In this document: positions 1 to 6,834 of the stretch, one piece after another | Layout: every line of letters starts with the position of its first letter | Position numbering within the stretch: position 1 is the first letter of the stretch | Assembly (NCBI GenBank): GCA_905182885.1 | Contig: CAJJCW010000001.1 | Span: 310,001-374,000, forward strand | Direction of reading: 5' to 3' | DNA length: 64,000 nucleotides | Source: SAR86 cluster bacterium SAR86B | Lineage (GTDB): Bacteria; Pseudomonadota; Gammaproteobacteria; Magnimaribacterales; D2472 | The notes under the pieces: model-generated | What the model saw: the letters and a program-made list of their open reading frames with translations, nothing else | Told to the model about the DNA's origin: nothing | Database searches by the model: none | Program-made: the position numbers and the translations under genes

Positions 1-1479
1 ATCAGCATTTAAAATTACACTAAGAGTTACTTTTGGGAAGTCATGTCCCTTGGCTAACATTTGCGTTCCAACAAGAATGGCAGAATCAGAGGAATGAATT
101 TTTTCCACTATTGCCTCCATAGCGCCAACTTTTTTAGTTGAATCTTGATCAACCCTTATAACAGGTGTATCAATGAATGTATTTTCTAGAACCTCTTCAA
201 CCCTCTCAGTTCCAGCTCCATGCATATGCAGATCTCTGGATGAACATTTTGGGCAGTTAGATGTAACTTTATATGCTGACTCACATCTATGACAAATCAA
301 CCTATCCCTAGATTGATGGAAGACTAGATTTGTATCGCATGCATGACAATCAGCAATCCATCCGCACCCTCCACATTCAAAAAGAGGTGCAAAGCCCCTT
401 CTATTTATAAAAACTAAAACCTGATTTCCTTTTTTAATTGTTGCTTCTATTGCATCTATAGTTTCTAAAGCCATACCGCCAGTTAAAGGGCTATTGTTTA
501 TATCTAAAGTTATTAGTTTGGGTGGCTTCCTTCCATCTACCCTGCTTAATATATCTACTTGGGTAAATTTTTTCTCTCTTACTAATTTTAATGTCTGTAA
601 GGATGGAGTAGCAGAGCCTAAAACAATTGGAATATTTTCCAGTTGGGACCTTTTAATTGCTAGATCCCTTGCTGAGAATTTAAAACCTTCGGATTGTCTA
701 AAGGATTGATCATGCTCCTCATCTATAATTATTAAGCCAATATTTTTTAGAGGCATGAGTACAGATGATCTCGTTCCAATAACAATCCTTATTTCTCCAA
801 ACTTTGCCTTAAGCCAAGTTTTTAGTCTTCTAACTGATGTTTGTCTTGAATGGTATAAGCCTATGTCTCCATTAAACCTATCTTCGAACCTTGAAAATAA
901 TTGAGGGGTTAGATTAATCTCTGGGACAAGAATAAGTAAAGACTTATCCTCTTTAAGACATTGCTCGGCAAGCCTAAGATAAACCTCTGTTTTTCCAGAG
1001 CCAGTCACTCCATAAAGAAGAGAAGGTGAAAAAGTTTTAACTTTTGAAAGTTTTTTTACAGCACTTTCTTGATCAAGTGTTAATTCAAATTTTTTATCAG
1101 ATTCTTTTACTGTATATTCTGAATGACCGCCAATAGGCTTAATAGTTTTTTTATCGACCTTTCTTAGTTCTGTTGGAATAAAGGTATTAAAAACCTCTCC
1201 TATTGGATGTTGGTAATATTCAGATGCCCATATAATTGAATCAAATAATGGTTTTTCAAAGACCGTTTCACTATCTTGAATATTCAAAATACTTTTTATA
1301 GTGCTTTTGCTATCTAAAGCATCAGGCTTTTGAATATTCCTAACAATTACCCCAACCAAAACTCTTTTTCCAAAAGGAACAGCAACTCTAGTTCCTTTTT
1401 TAATCTTTGTATCAAATTTATATGTAAAGCATTGCCTTAAGGGTATTGAGACAGCGATATCATAGTAAAAAATATTCAT
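1..1479 (-). CDS. priA: Primosomal protein N' (replication restart helicase PriA), C-terminus cut by window edge
   Basis: This gene is absent from the ORF track because it runs off the window, but it is open from an ATG at 1479 to base 1 (493 codons). PriA is the superfamily 2 DNA helicase that recognises stalled forks and reloads the replisome. Visible features are a Walker A motif [11 protein letters not shown] near residue 160, a DEEH Walker B box followed by DQSFRQS, a run of zinc-binding cysteine pairs (CGW..CHAC, CHRC, CPKC) and the [12 protein letters not shown] helicase motif close to the truncated end. The N-terminus ([14 protein letters not shown]) matches the family's 3'-end-binding domain. 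It diverges from rpmE2. The remaining C-terminal part, perhaps 150-200 residues, lies outside the window. Confidence 0.96.
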   Translation of the reverse strand, partial: MNIFYYDIAVSIPLRQCFTYKFDTKIKKGTRVAVPFGKRVLVGVIVRNIQKPDALDSKSTIKSILNIQDSETVFEKPLFDSIIWASEYYQHPIGEVFNTFIPTELRKVDKKTIKPIGGHSEYTVKESDKKFELTLDQESAVKKLSKVKTFSPSLLYGVTGSGKTEVYLRLAEQCLKEDKSLLILVPEINLTPQLFSRFEDRFNGDIGLYHSRQTSVRRLKTWLKAKFGEIRIVIGTRSSVLMPLKNIGLIIIDEEHDQSFRQSEGFKFSARDLAIKRSQLENIPIVLGSATPSLQTLKLVREKKFTQVDILSRVDGRKPPKLITLDINNSPLTGGMALETIDAIEATIKKGNQVLVFINRRGFAPLFECGGCGWIADCHACDTNLVFHQSRDRLICHRCESAYKVTSNCPKCSSRDLHMHGAGTERVEEVLENTFIDTPVIRVDQDSTKKVGAMEAIVEKIHSSDSAILVGTQMLAKGHDFPKVTLSVILNAD

Positions 1480-1486
1480 TTTTTGA

Positions 1487-1514
1487 TTGTAAAGAGATTG
1501 TTTTTTGTTATAGT
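1487..1514 (+). promoter_or_regulatory. Predicted sigma70 promoter of rpmE2
   Basis: TTGTAA (1487-1492) and TATAGT (1509-1514) are separated by 16 bases and lie about 25 bases upstream of the L31 start, in the short divergent gap with priA. No full Zur-type palindrome is visible, only a GTTATA half-like element, so zinc control is not claimed. Confidence 0.45.
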
Positions 1515-1538
1515 TCTCACCCAAATTTTGATTTTATT

Positions 1539-1787
1539 ATGAAAAAAGATATACATCCTGAATACCGAGAAGTTCTATTCCATGACTCTAGTGCTGATAA
1601 GTACTTCCTCATTCGCTCAACTCTGGACACGACTCAAACTAAAGAGTGGGAAGATGGAAAAACTTATCCATATTATGCTCTTGATATTTCTTCTGCCTCT
1701 CATCCTTTTTATACTGGACAGCAGAAAATTATCGATACAGGTGGAAGAGTTCAAAAGTTTGAAGAAAGATTTGGTAAAAAGAAATAA
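1539..1787 (+). CDS. rpmE2: 50S ribosomal protein L31 type B
   Basis: The protein has 82 residues from the ATG at 1539. The ORF track starts upstream at 1446 with sequence unlike the family, so the internal [12 protein letters not shown] start is preferred. L31 bridges the ribosomal subunits. This is the type B (zinc-free) paralogue: it has the [11 protein letters not shown] opening and the [20 protein letters not shown] core, and no CxxC zinc motif. Type B L31 commonly serves under zinc limitation in species that also carry the zinc form. Whether a type A copy exists elsewhere cannot be judged here. It stands alone and converges on dut, with its stop 5 bases from the dut stop. Confidence 0.93.
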   Translation: MKKDIHPEYREVLFHDSSADKYFLIRSTLDTTQTKEWEDGKTYPYYALDISSASHPFYTGQQKIIDTGGRVQKFEERFGKKK

Positions 1788-1792
1788 ATTAA

Positions 1793-2248
1793 TCAATTTA
1801 TTCCTGAACTTCCAAAGCCCTTCTCTCCTCTTTGAGTTTCACTAAACTCATCAACGATACTAAATTTTGCTTGTACAACAGGGACAATAATCATCTGGGC
1901 TATTCTATCTCCAGGATTAATCTCAAAATCGACACTAGACCTGTTCCAAGCAGGAACCATTAGCTCTCCTTGATAATCAGAATCAATTAAGCCAACCAAA
2001 TTACCCAATACGATTCCATGCTTTGATCCAAGACCGGATCTTGGTATCACCATAGCTGCAAGTTCTTTATCTTCCAAATACATAGCAAAGCCAATTGGTA
2101 TTAATTGAGACACCCCTGCTTTAAGAGTTATTTTATTTGCTATACATGCTCTAAGATCTAGGCCTGCTGATCCAGGTGTTTCATATTCTGGCAAAGGTAT
2201 TGAAGAACCCATCAAAGGATTAATAATTTTAATTTTTATGTCTTTCAA
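1793..2248 (-). CDS. dut: Deoxyuridine 5'-triphosphate nucleotidohydrolase (dUTPase)
   Basis: A 151-residue trimeric all-beta dUTPase that hydrolyses dUTP to dUMP and pyrophosphate, keeping uracil out of DNA and feeding thymidylate synthesis. The conserved motifs appear in order: GSAGLDLRA (motif 1), [11 protein letters not shown] (motif 2), [11 protein letters not shown] (motif 3, with the catalytic Asp), GDRIAQMI (motif 4) and the C-terminal lid [10 protein letters not shown] (motif 5). Length is normal for the bacterial enzyme. Its ATG overlaps the sixA stop by 4 bases, implying translational coupling as the second gene of a two-gene unit. Confidence 0.97.
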   Translation of the reverse strand: MKDIKIKIINPLMGSSIPLPEYETPGSAGLDLRACIANKITLKAGVSQLIPIGFAMYLEDKELAAMVIPRSGLGSKHGIVLGNLVGLIDSDYQGELMVPAWNRSSVDFEINPGDRIAQMIIVPVVQAKFSIVDEFSETQRGEKGFGSSGIN

Positions 2249-2739
2249 GATTTAAGCTCCTTAGATTTGATAAATGATTTTAACGTACATTTTTTTAAAG
2301 ATAAGTCTTTCCATGTATTTTCTATGCTAATTTCTGCCAAGGAGCATGTCGGAAATTTTTTAATGCTCCTATCTATCAGTCTTTCTAATAAAAGATGCAT
2401 TGTTGGATTATGTCCAATAATTAAAATAGAGGACAATGCCTCATCTAGGTTTTGAATAAAATTTGTGATGGCATCGCAGTTGCCAAAATATAGATCTTCT
2501 GAATAAGTAGCATTCTTTATTGGGAAATTAAATCCATCTGAGCAGATATCAAAAGTTTGCTTGGTTCGAAGCGCACTGCTACATAAAACCTTATCTATTA
2601 AATAATGTTTTTCTTTGATGTGTTTAGACAGTAAATCAGCCTCTTTTATACCCCTTTTCGCTAGAGGCCTATCAAAATCTTGCTGATTAAGGTTGTCCCA
2701 ATCTGACTTGGCATGCCTAAGTAGAAAAATTTGTTTCAT
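2245..2739 (-). CDS. sixA: SixA-like phosphohistidine phosphatase (histidine phosphatase superfamily)
   Basis: A 164-residue protein opening with [11 protein letters not shown], the RHxxS/A phosphohistidine motif of the histidine phosphatase superfamily, followed by [10 protein letters not shown] as in SixA. A second catalytic histidine sits in [13 protein letters not shown] near residue 110. SixA removes phosphate from the HPt domain of ArcB or from PTS proteins in enterics. The partner in this organism is unknown. It lies directly upstream of dut with a 4-base overlap, and is divergent from rpmB. The family is firm, but the substrate is inferred. Confidence 0.85.
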   Translation of the reverse strand: MKQIFLLRHAKSDWDNLNQQDFDRPLAKRGIKEADLLSKHIKEKHYLIDKVLCSSALRTKQTFDICSDGFNFPIKNATYSEDLYFGNCDAITNFIQNLDEALSSILIIGHNPTMHLLLERLIDRSIKKFPTCSLAEISIENTWKDLSLKKCTLKSFIKSKELKS

Positions 2740-2746
2740 AATAGTG

Positions 2747-2773
2747 TTGATTAGTCGGTCAGGGTTCTATAAA
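2747..2773 (+). promoter_or_regulatory. Possible rpmB promoter close to the start codon
   Basis: TTGATT (2747-2752) and TATAAA (2768-2773) are 15 bases apart. The ATG of rpmB follows only 11 bases after the -10 box, so transcription from here would give a nearly leaderless mRNA. The spacer is shorter than ideal, hence low confidence. Confidence 0.3.
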
Positions 2774-2784
2774 ATCCTCGGACT

Positions 2785-3021
2785 ATGAGTAAAATATGTC
2801 AAGTAACAGGTAAGATACCACAGTCTGGGAACAATGTTTCTCATGCTAATAACAGAACAAAAAGAAAGTTTTTTCCTAACCTGCACATGCATAAATTCTG
2901 GGTAGAATCAGAAAATAAGTTTGTAAATCTAAAGGTTTCAGCCAAAGGTATGAGAATCATAGACAAAAAAGGTATTAGTGAAGTTCTCAAAGAAATGAGA
3001 GCTAAAGGCCAAAAAGTTTAA
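2785..3021 (+). CDS. rpmB: 50S ribosomal protein L28
   Basis: A 78-residue L28, the normal length, beginning [27 protein letters not shown] and containing the [14 protein letters not shown] segment typical of the family. L28 helps subunit assembly and sits near the E site. In most gammaproteobacteria rpmB is followed immediately by rpmG (L33). Here the next gene is the convergent ubiH, and no L33 reading frame is seen on either strand nearby. A start-proximal TATAAA box suggests a very short 5' leader. Confidence 0.96.
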   Translation: MSKICQVTGKIPQSGNNVSHANNRTKRKFFPNLHMHKFWVESENKFVNLKVSAKGMRIIDKKGISEVLKEMRAKGQKV

Positions 3022-3022
3022 T

Positions 3023-4183
3023 TTAAATTCTATTAAATCCAGAGGCATGTTTTATAAAAAATGCCTTTATAAACATTGTCTTATTGACTGATTTCAAACC
3101 CCAATTTCTTAAAAGTCTTAGATAAAGGTTTTCACTATTAAAAGTATTAACAAAGAAATCCATGGACTTGAGCATCAGTAAGTTCATTCCCTTTCTTCTT
3201 ATCTCATATTTTTTCAGCACAGCCTTTTCATTAATCGAAATACCTTTTTCATAAGCCTTGATGATCTCTTCACAAAAAATATCTGCATCTGCCAGACCTA
3301 TATTAATTCCTTGACCTGCTAATGGATGAATGGAATGAGCTGCATCGCCAATGAGGACAACCGGACCACTAATATAATTTTTAAAATGATGATTTGATAA
3401 TCCGAATTGTAAGATCTCCGAATCGAGAGCAAGACTTACCTTAAGCTTTGACTCGAAATAAGATAAGTTATCTTTTATGTAATCCATTGCATCCTGATTA
3501 TTTAATTCAGAATTTTTAATAGACCAGACAACGGTATATCTATTAGTTGTTGAATCTTTTTTTGGCATAGGCATAAGGGCAAATATCCCTCGCTCAGAAA
3601 AAACCTGATAAGCTGTCGTTTGATCAGCGCCCTTAACATCAACTATAAATGTTAAAGCTGTTTGCTTATATTCACTGTAACTATTTGGCAGAGAGACAAT
3701 TTTAGCAACATTAGAGTTTCTTCCGTCACATCCAGCAATAATTTTTGTCTTAATGCTTGTACCATCTTTTAGAATGACCTCCGGATCAGATTCTTTATTT
3801 AAATTTTGTATTGATTGAATTTCATTACTAAAGATAGTCTCGTCTCTACACATTCTAAGCAGTTCATTTCTTAAGTCATTAAATAAGACTACGTGGGAGA
3901 GACTCTCTTCACTGATATCTTCTGAGGAAAATTGAATATTACCAGTTCCTTCGCCATCTAGAACTTCAATTTTATTAACATCTGCAGCTTCTACGCTTAG
4001 GTCTACAGCCTTTAGCATTGCCATTGAATGATTGTTAAGGGTTAATGTTCTTATGCCCTCAGGCAAGGCCTGCGAATCTTTTGATTTTTCTATGATAAGA
4101 GACTTTATATGGCTTTTTTTTAATCTTAGAGAAATATAATTACCTATGATTCCGCCGCCAGAAATAGTTATCGGAGCATTCAT
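3023..4183 (-). CDS. ubiH: UbiH/UbiI-family FAD-dependent ubiquinone biosynthesis hydroxylase
   Basis: A 386-residue class A flavoprotein monooxygenase. The N-terminal GGGIIGNYISLRL is the dinucleotide-binding loop, GCDGRNSNVAK is the DG motif and GPVVLIGDAAHSIHPLAGQGINIGLADA is the GD/FAD-ribityl motif diagnostic of the UbiH/VisC family. These enzymes hydroxylate the aromatic ring of polyprenylphenol intermediates during aerobic ubiquinone synthesis. The pepP gene directly upstream (4-base gap) reproduces the common pepP-ubiH order, which favours UbiH (C6 hydroxylase). UbiI, UbiF or a multi-position UbiL/UbiM-like regiospecificity cannot be excluded from sequence alone. Confidence 0.87.
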   Translation of the reverse strand: MNAPITISGGGIIGNYISLRLKKSHIKSLIIEKSKDSQALPEGIRTLTLNNHSMAMLKAVDLSVEAADVNKIEVLDGEGTGNIQFSSEDISEESLSHVVLFNDLRNELLRMCRDETIFSNEIQSIQNLNKESDPEVILKDGTSIKTKIIAGCDGRNSNVAKIVSLPNSYSEYKQTALTFIVDVKGADQTTAYQVFSERGIFALMPMPKKDSTTNRYTVVWSIKNSELNNQDAMDYIKDNLSYFESKLKVSLALDSEILQFGLSNHHFKNYISGPVVLIGDAAHSIHPLAGQGINIGLADADIFCEEIIKAYEKGISINEKAVLKKYEIRRKGMNLLMLKSMDFFVNTFNSENLYLRLLRNWGLKSVNKTMFIKAFFIKHASGFNRI

Positions 4184-4187
4184 AAAT

Positions 4188-5483
4188 TTATGCCATTAAA
4201 GCTTCTATCTCTTGAGGATTTGATGGAACCTTGGCTGTTAAGTTTAGATTCCCAGACTCCGTTACAAGTATGTCATCCTCTATTCTTACGCCTATACCTT
4301 TCCATTTATCATCTACATCCATTGTACTGCTAATATATATACCAGGCTCAATAGTTGTGACCATTCCAGGCTTGAACTTCATGAAATCATCATCTTCCAT
4401 GTAATCACCAACGTCATGCACATCCATACCCAACCAATGGCCTATCTTGTGCATATAGAAATTTTTAAATGCGCCTTCTTTATGAAGGGTGTCTACATCA
4501 CCAGATAAAATTCCCAGCTCTACCAATCCTTCAGTTATAACTTTTTCAGAAATTAACTGAGGTTCCATAATGCTATTGCCTGATTTAACTGCATCAATTG
4601 CTGCAAGATTTGCCTTTAAAACTACGTTGTAGATATCTAGTTGTTCTTTTGAAAACTTGCCTCCAACCGGGAATGTTCTCGTTATATCAGAAGCGTACAT
4701 TTGATATTCACAACCCGCATCTACTAAAATGAGATCAGATCCTTTTAAGTCTTTATCATTTTCAATATAGTGAAGAACGCAGGCGCTTTCACCACCAGCA
4801 ACTATCGGAGTATAAGCCGGAAAACGACCTCCTCTTTTAGCAAATTCATATAGAAACAATGCCTCTACACCTTGCTCGTTATCGCCTGGCTTTATAGATT
4901 TCATAACATCGATGTAAGACTCAGCTGATATATCACAAGCTTTCTTCATAATATCAATCTCATGCTCATCCTTGATTAGTCTCATATTCCCAACTAAAGA
5001 AGAGCCATCAATAATATCTATTGAATTGCTATGTCTATCTTTAGAATTAGCAGCACAAGTCCAATCAATAACCTTTTGATCAAAGCCACTTTTTTTACCA
5101 ATAGAGTAAAAAACTTTTTCCAAGCCTTGAAGTGCTTCTGGCATCAACTCATCAATTTTATTATTTTCGAACCCTTGATCAAAGAGGTATTCATCAACAG
5201 CGCCATCGGGCCCTGCTCTATACCCGTCCCATATTTCTTTAAGTTTATCTTTCTGTGGAACAAAAATTAGGGATTCTATCTTCTCTCCTGAGTTTATTAA
5301 CACCATGACCGATGATGGCTCAGAAAATCCTGAAAAGTAATAAAAGCTACTTTCTTGTCTGAGCGCATAAGATGAATCTGCATTTCTATATTGAAGATCG
5401 GCTCCAGGAATAATTAATGCTGAGTTCTTTGGCAGTTTGTTTTTTAAAGAATTTCTTCGGTTTTTATATATTGATTTATCCAT
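4188..5483 (-). CDS. pepP: Xaa-Pro aminopeptidase P
   Basis: A 431-residue pita-bread metallopeptidase that releases an N-terminal residue next to proline, acting in the cytoplasm. Residues 1 to about 165 form the creatinase-like N-terminal domain (SSYALRQESSFYYFSGF). The catalytic domain shows the dinuclear metal ligands in LVDAGC...SDITRTFPVGG (two Asp), MHKIGHWLGMDVHDVG (His), TTIEPGIYI (Glu) and GVRIEDDILV (Glu). Length is close to E. coli PepP. It is the upstream partner of ubiH and is divergent from the cell-division genes at 5548. Confidence 0.96.
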   Translation of the reverse strand: MDKSIYKNRRNSLKNKLPKNSALIIPGADLQYRNADSSYALRQESSFYYFSGFSEPSSVMVLINSGEKIESLIFVPQKDKLKEIWDGYRAGPDGAVDEYLFDQGFENNKIDELMPEALQGLEKVFYSIGKKSGFDQKVIDWTCAANSKDRHSNSIDIIDGSSLVGNMRLIKDEHEIDIMKKACDISAESYIDVMKSIKPGDNEQGVEALFLYEFAKRGGRFPAYTPIVAGGESACVLHYIENDKDLKGSDLILVDAGCEYQMYASDITRTFPVGGKFSKEQLDIYNVVLKANLAAIDAVKSGNSIMEPQLISEKVITEGLVELGILSGDVDTLHKEGAFKNFYMHKIGHWLGMDVHDVGDYMEDDDFMKFKPGMVTTIEPGIYISSTMDVDDKWKGIGVRIEDDILVTESGNLNLTAKVPSNPQEIEALMA

Positions 5484-5547
5484 AGTTTATTTTACTCTTT
5501 TATTAAAGAAACTTTCCAATTGATTGATGTGCAATTAAACTTATAGG

Positions 5548-5754
5548 ATGTCAGATAATACCGGTTCAAATATAGAAACTCTTAAAGAGAGAATAGATCT
5601 CTTAATTAAGCGCTTTGACGAACAGAAAGGTATTATTAATTCTTATGTTGGAAGAGAAAGAGATTGGAAGCAAAATAAAATCATCCAAAGCAAGGAAATT
5701 TCTGAACTGAAAAATCAAATAGAAATATTAACAACGAAGGTTTCTGATGAGTGA
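5548..5754 (+). CDS. Small coiled-coil protein (TIGR02449/ZapB-like) upstream of zapA
   Basis: A 68-residue, highly charged protein that is predicted to be one long coiled coil (ETLKERIDLLIKRFDEQKG, then SELKNQIEILTTKV). Its place just before zapA and its size fit the TIGR02449 family, which sits in this position in many gammaproteobacteria and resembles the FtsZ-ring factor ZapB. The last 8 bases overlap the zapA start, so the two are probably translated together. A role in Z-ring organisation is inferred from context. Confidence 0.72.
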   Translation: MSDNTGSNIETLKERIDLLIKRFDEQKGIINSYVGRERDWKQNKIIQSKEISELKNQIEILTTKVSDE

Positions 5755-6013
5755 GATGGAAACATTATCTTTGAGAATATTTGGAAGAGACCTTACTCTC
5801 TCCTGCCCAGCTGAGGAAAAGAATCAGCTTATTGAAGCAGCAAATTTTCTTAACAATGAGCTAGACGCCATTGGCGATAAGAATAATGCACTCGTAATTG
5901 TTGGCCTAAGCTTTGCTAATAAACTATTATCAAATCCTTCTTTGCCTCAATCCGGAGATTCTGCAGATTTATTGCCACTAATAAGCAAAATAGAGGCTAT
6001 TTTAGAAAAATAA
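5747..6013 (+). CDS. zapA: Cell division protein ZapA
   Basis: An 88-residue ZapA that cross-links FtsZ protofilaments at the division site. It starts with LSLRIFGRDLTLSCPAEE, the globular FtsZ-binding head, followed by a helical segment (LIEAANFLNNELDAIG, NALVIVGLSFANKLL). The C-terminal coiled coil is shorter than in E. coli ZapA (109 residues). The zapA-6S RNA-ygfA order downstream is a conserved gammaproteobacterial arrangement and supports the call. Confidence 0.92.
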   Translation: MSEMETLSLRIFGRDLTLSCPAEEKNQLIEAANFLNNELDAIGDKNNALVIVGLSFANKLLSNPSLPQSGDSADLLPLISKIEAILEK

Positions 6014-6015
6014 AC

Positions 6016-6044
6016 TTCCACTTGTAATACAACTATTCTATACT
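6016..6044 (+). promoter_or_regulatory. Predicted 6S RNA promoter
   Basis: TATACT at 6039-6044 is a near-consensus -10 box. TTCCAC at 6016-6021 is a weak -35 box 17 bases upstream. The predicted start falls at about 6051, where the RNA begins to align with the known 6S 5' region. The promoter starts directly after the zapA stop codon. Confidence 0.5.
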
Positions 6045-6050
6045 TTTTGT

Positions 6051-6222
6051 ACATTCTGGTTCATTCGCTAATGTGTTTATAAAATTTGAACCGATAATAT
6101 AAAATAGGTGATATTCCTCTATCATTGTTGTGCAGTACCTAATTAGGGAAGCCTGATCTGATATGAAATTCGCCACCTGACCTTTCGGTTCAGGTATGGC
6201 ACATGGCGGTGATTTGGTTTGT
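6051..6222 (+). ncRNA. ssrS: 6S RNA
   Basis: 6S RNA is a promoter-mimicking RNA that sequesters sigma70 RNA polymerase in slow growth. It is identified from position between zapA and ygfA, the classic ssrS locus, and from motifs shared with E. coli 6S. TTGAACCGATAAT near 6086 corresponds to CTGAGCCGATATT. CACCTGACC...GGTTCAGGTATGG followed by ACATGGCGGTGA near 6176-6212 corresponds to the CACCTTGAACC...GGTTCAAGG...GCGGCGGC region. The CCTGACC/GGTTCAGG arms make a hairpin nested inside AAAT-CGCCA/TGGCG-ATTT. The outer arms CGCTAATGTG and CACATGGCG can pair to close the rod. Ends are estimates (about 170 nt). The RNA ends some 18 bases before the ygfA start. Confidence 0.85.
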
Positions 6223-6239
6223 TAGCTTCGGCTCAGTTT

Positions 6240-6821
6240 ATGGAGAAAAATAAAATTAGAAAATTCCTCTTGGAGAAGGGGCATGCTCTTTCTGAAGAGT
6301 TTATTTCTAATTCAAATAAAGCTATTCAAGTTGCGGCATTAGAAATGCTTGATATTTCTCATATAAAAAACATACTTTTGTATTCTCCTTTTAGAAAAGA
6401 GGTTAGATTGGATCTGATCTTAAAAGAGCTGAACAAAACCTCAACAAATATTTATCTTCCTAAGATTCTGCCTAATAAAAATATGTGCTTTAATCTTCTA
6501 GAAGAATCTTCATATATAAAAAAAAATAAATATGGAATCAGCGAGGTTATTAATAAGAATTACCTTGATGCATCTGAATTTGATGTAATGATCATTCCAT
6601 TTGTCGGGGTTGATTCAAACGGCTTGAGATTGGGCTATGGCTCTGGATATTTTGATAGGGCTCTTGAAAATATAAAAGATTTTACTAAGCGTCCTTTGCT
6701 GGTTGGTCTTGGTTATGAATATCAAGTAGCTGATGAGGCTTATGGAGAAGAGCATGATTTAAAATATGATTTAGTCATCACAGAAACTGATATACATGGA
6801 TATGCAAAATCTATAAAATAG
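6240..6821 (+). CDS. ygfA: 5-formyltetrahydrofolate cyclo-ligase
   Basis: A 193-residue protein starting at the ATG at 6240. The ORF-track start at 6219 (TTG) would lie inside the 3' end of 6S RNA. The enzyme converts 5-formyl-THF to 5,10-methenyl-THF using ATP. Recognised by SPFRKEVRLDLI, the IPFVGVDSNGLRLGYGSGYFDRAL core that holds the substrate and Mg-ATP site, and GLGYEYQV. Its co-location with 6S RNA matches E. coli, where ygfA is co-transcribed with ssrS. Confidence 0.93.
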   Translation: MEKNKIRKFLLEKGHALSEEFISNSNKAIQVAALEMLDISHIKNILLYSPFRKEVRLDLILKELNKTSTNIYLPKILPNKNMCFNLLEESSYIKKNKYGISEVINKNYLDASEFDVMIIPFVGVDSNGLRLGYGSGYFDRALENIKDFTKRPLLVGLGYEYQVADEAYGEEHDLKYDLVITETDIHGYAKSIK

Positions 6822-6834
6822 TCCCTTAAAAATA

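Noticed and set aside
494-709. 71-residue plus-strand ORF at the window start
   Set aside because: It lies wholly inside the convincing minus-strand priA frame (helicase and zinc motifs), so it is a shadow ORF.
1480-1538. Zur operator in front of the zinc-free L31 gene
   Set aside because: Only a GTTATA half-like element is present, and no palindrome matching the TGTTATA-type consensus was found.
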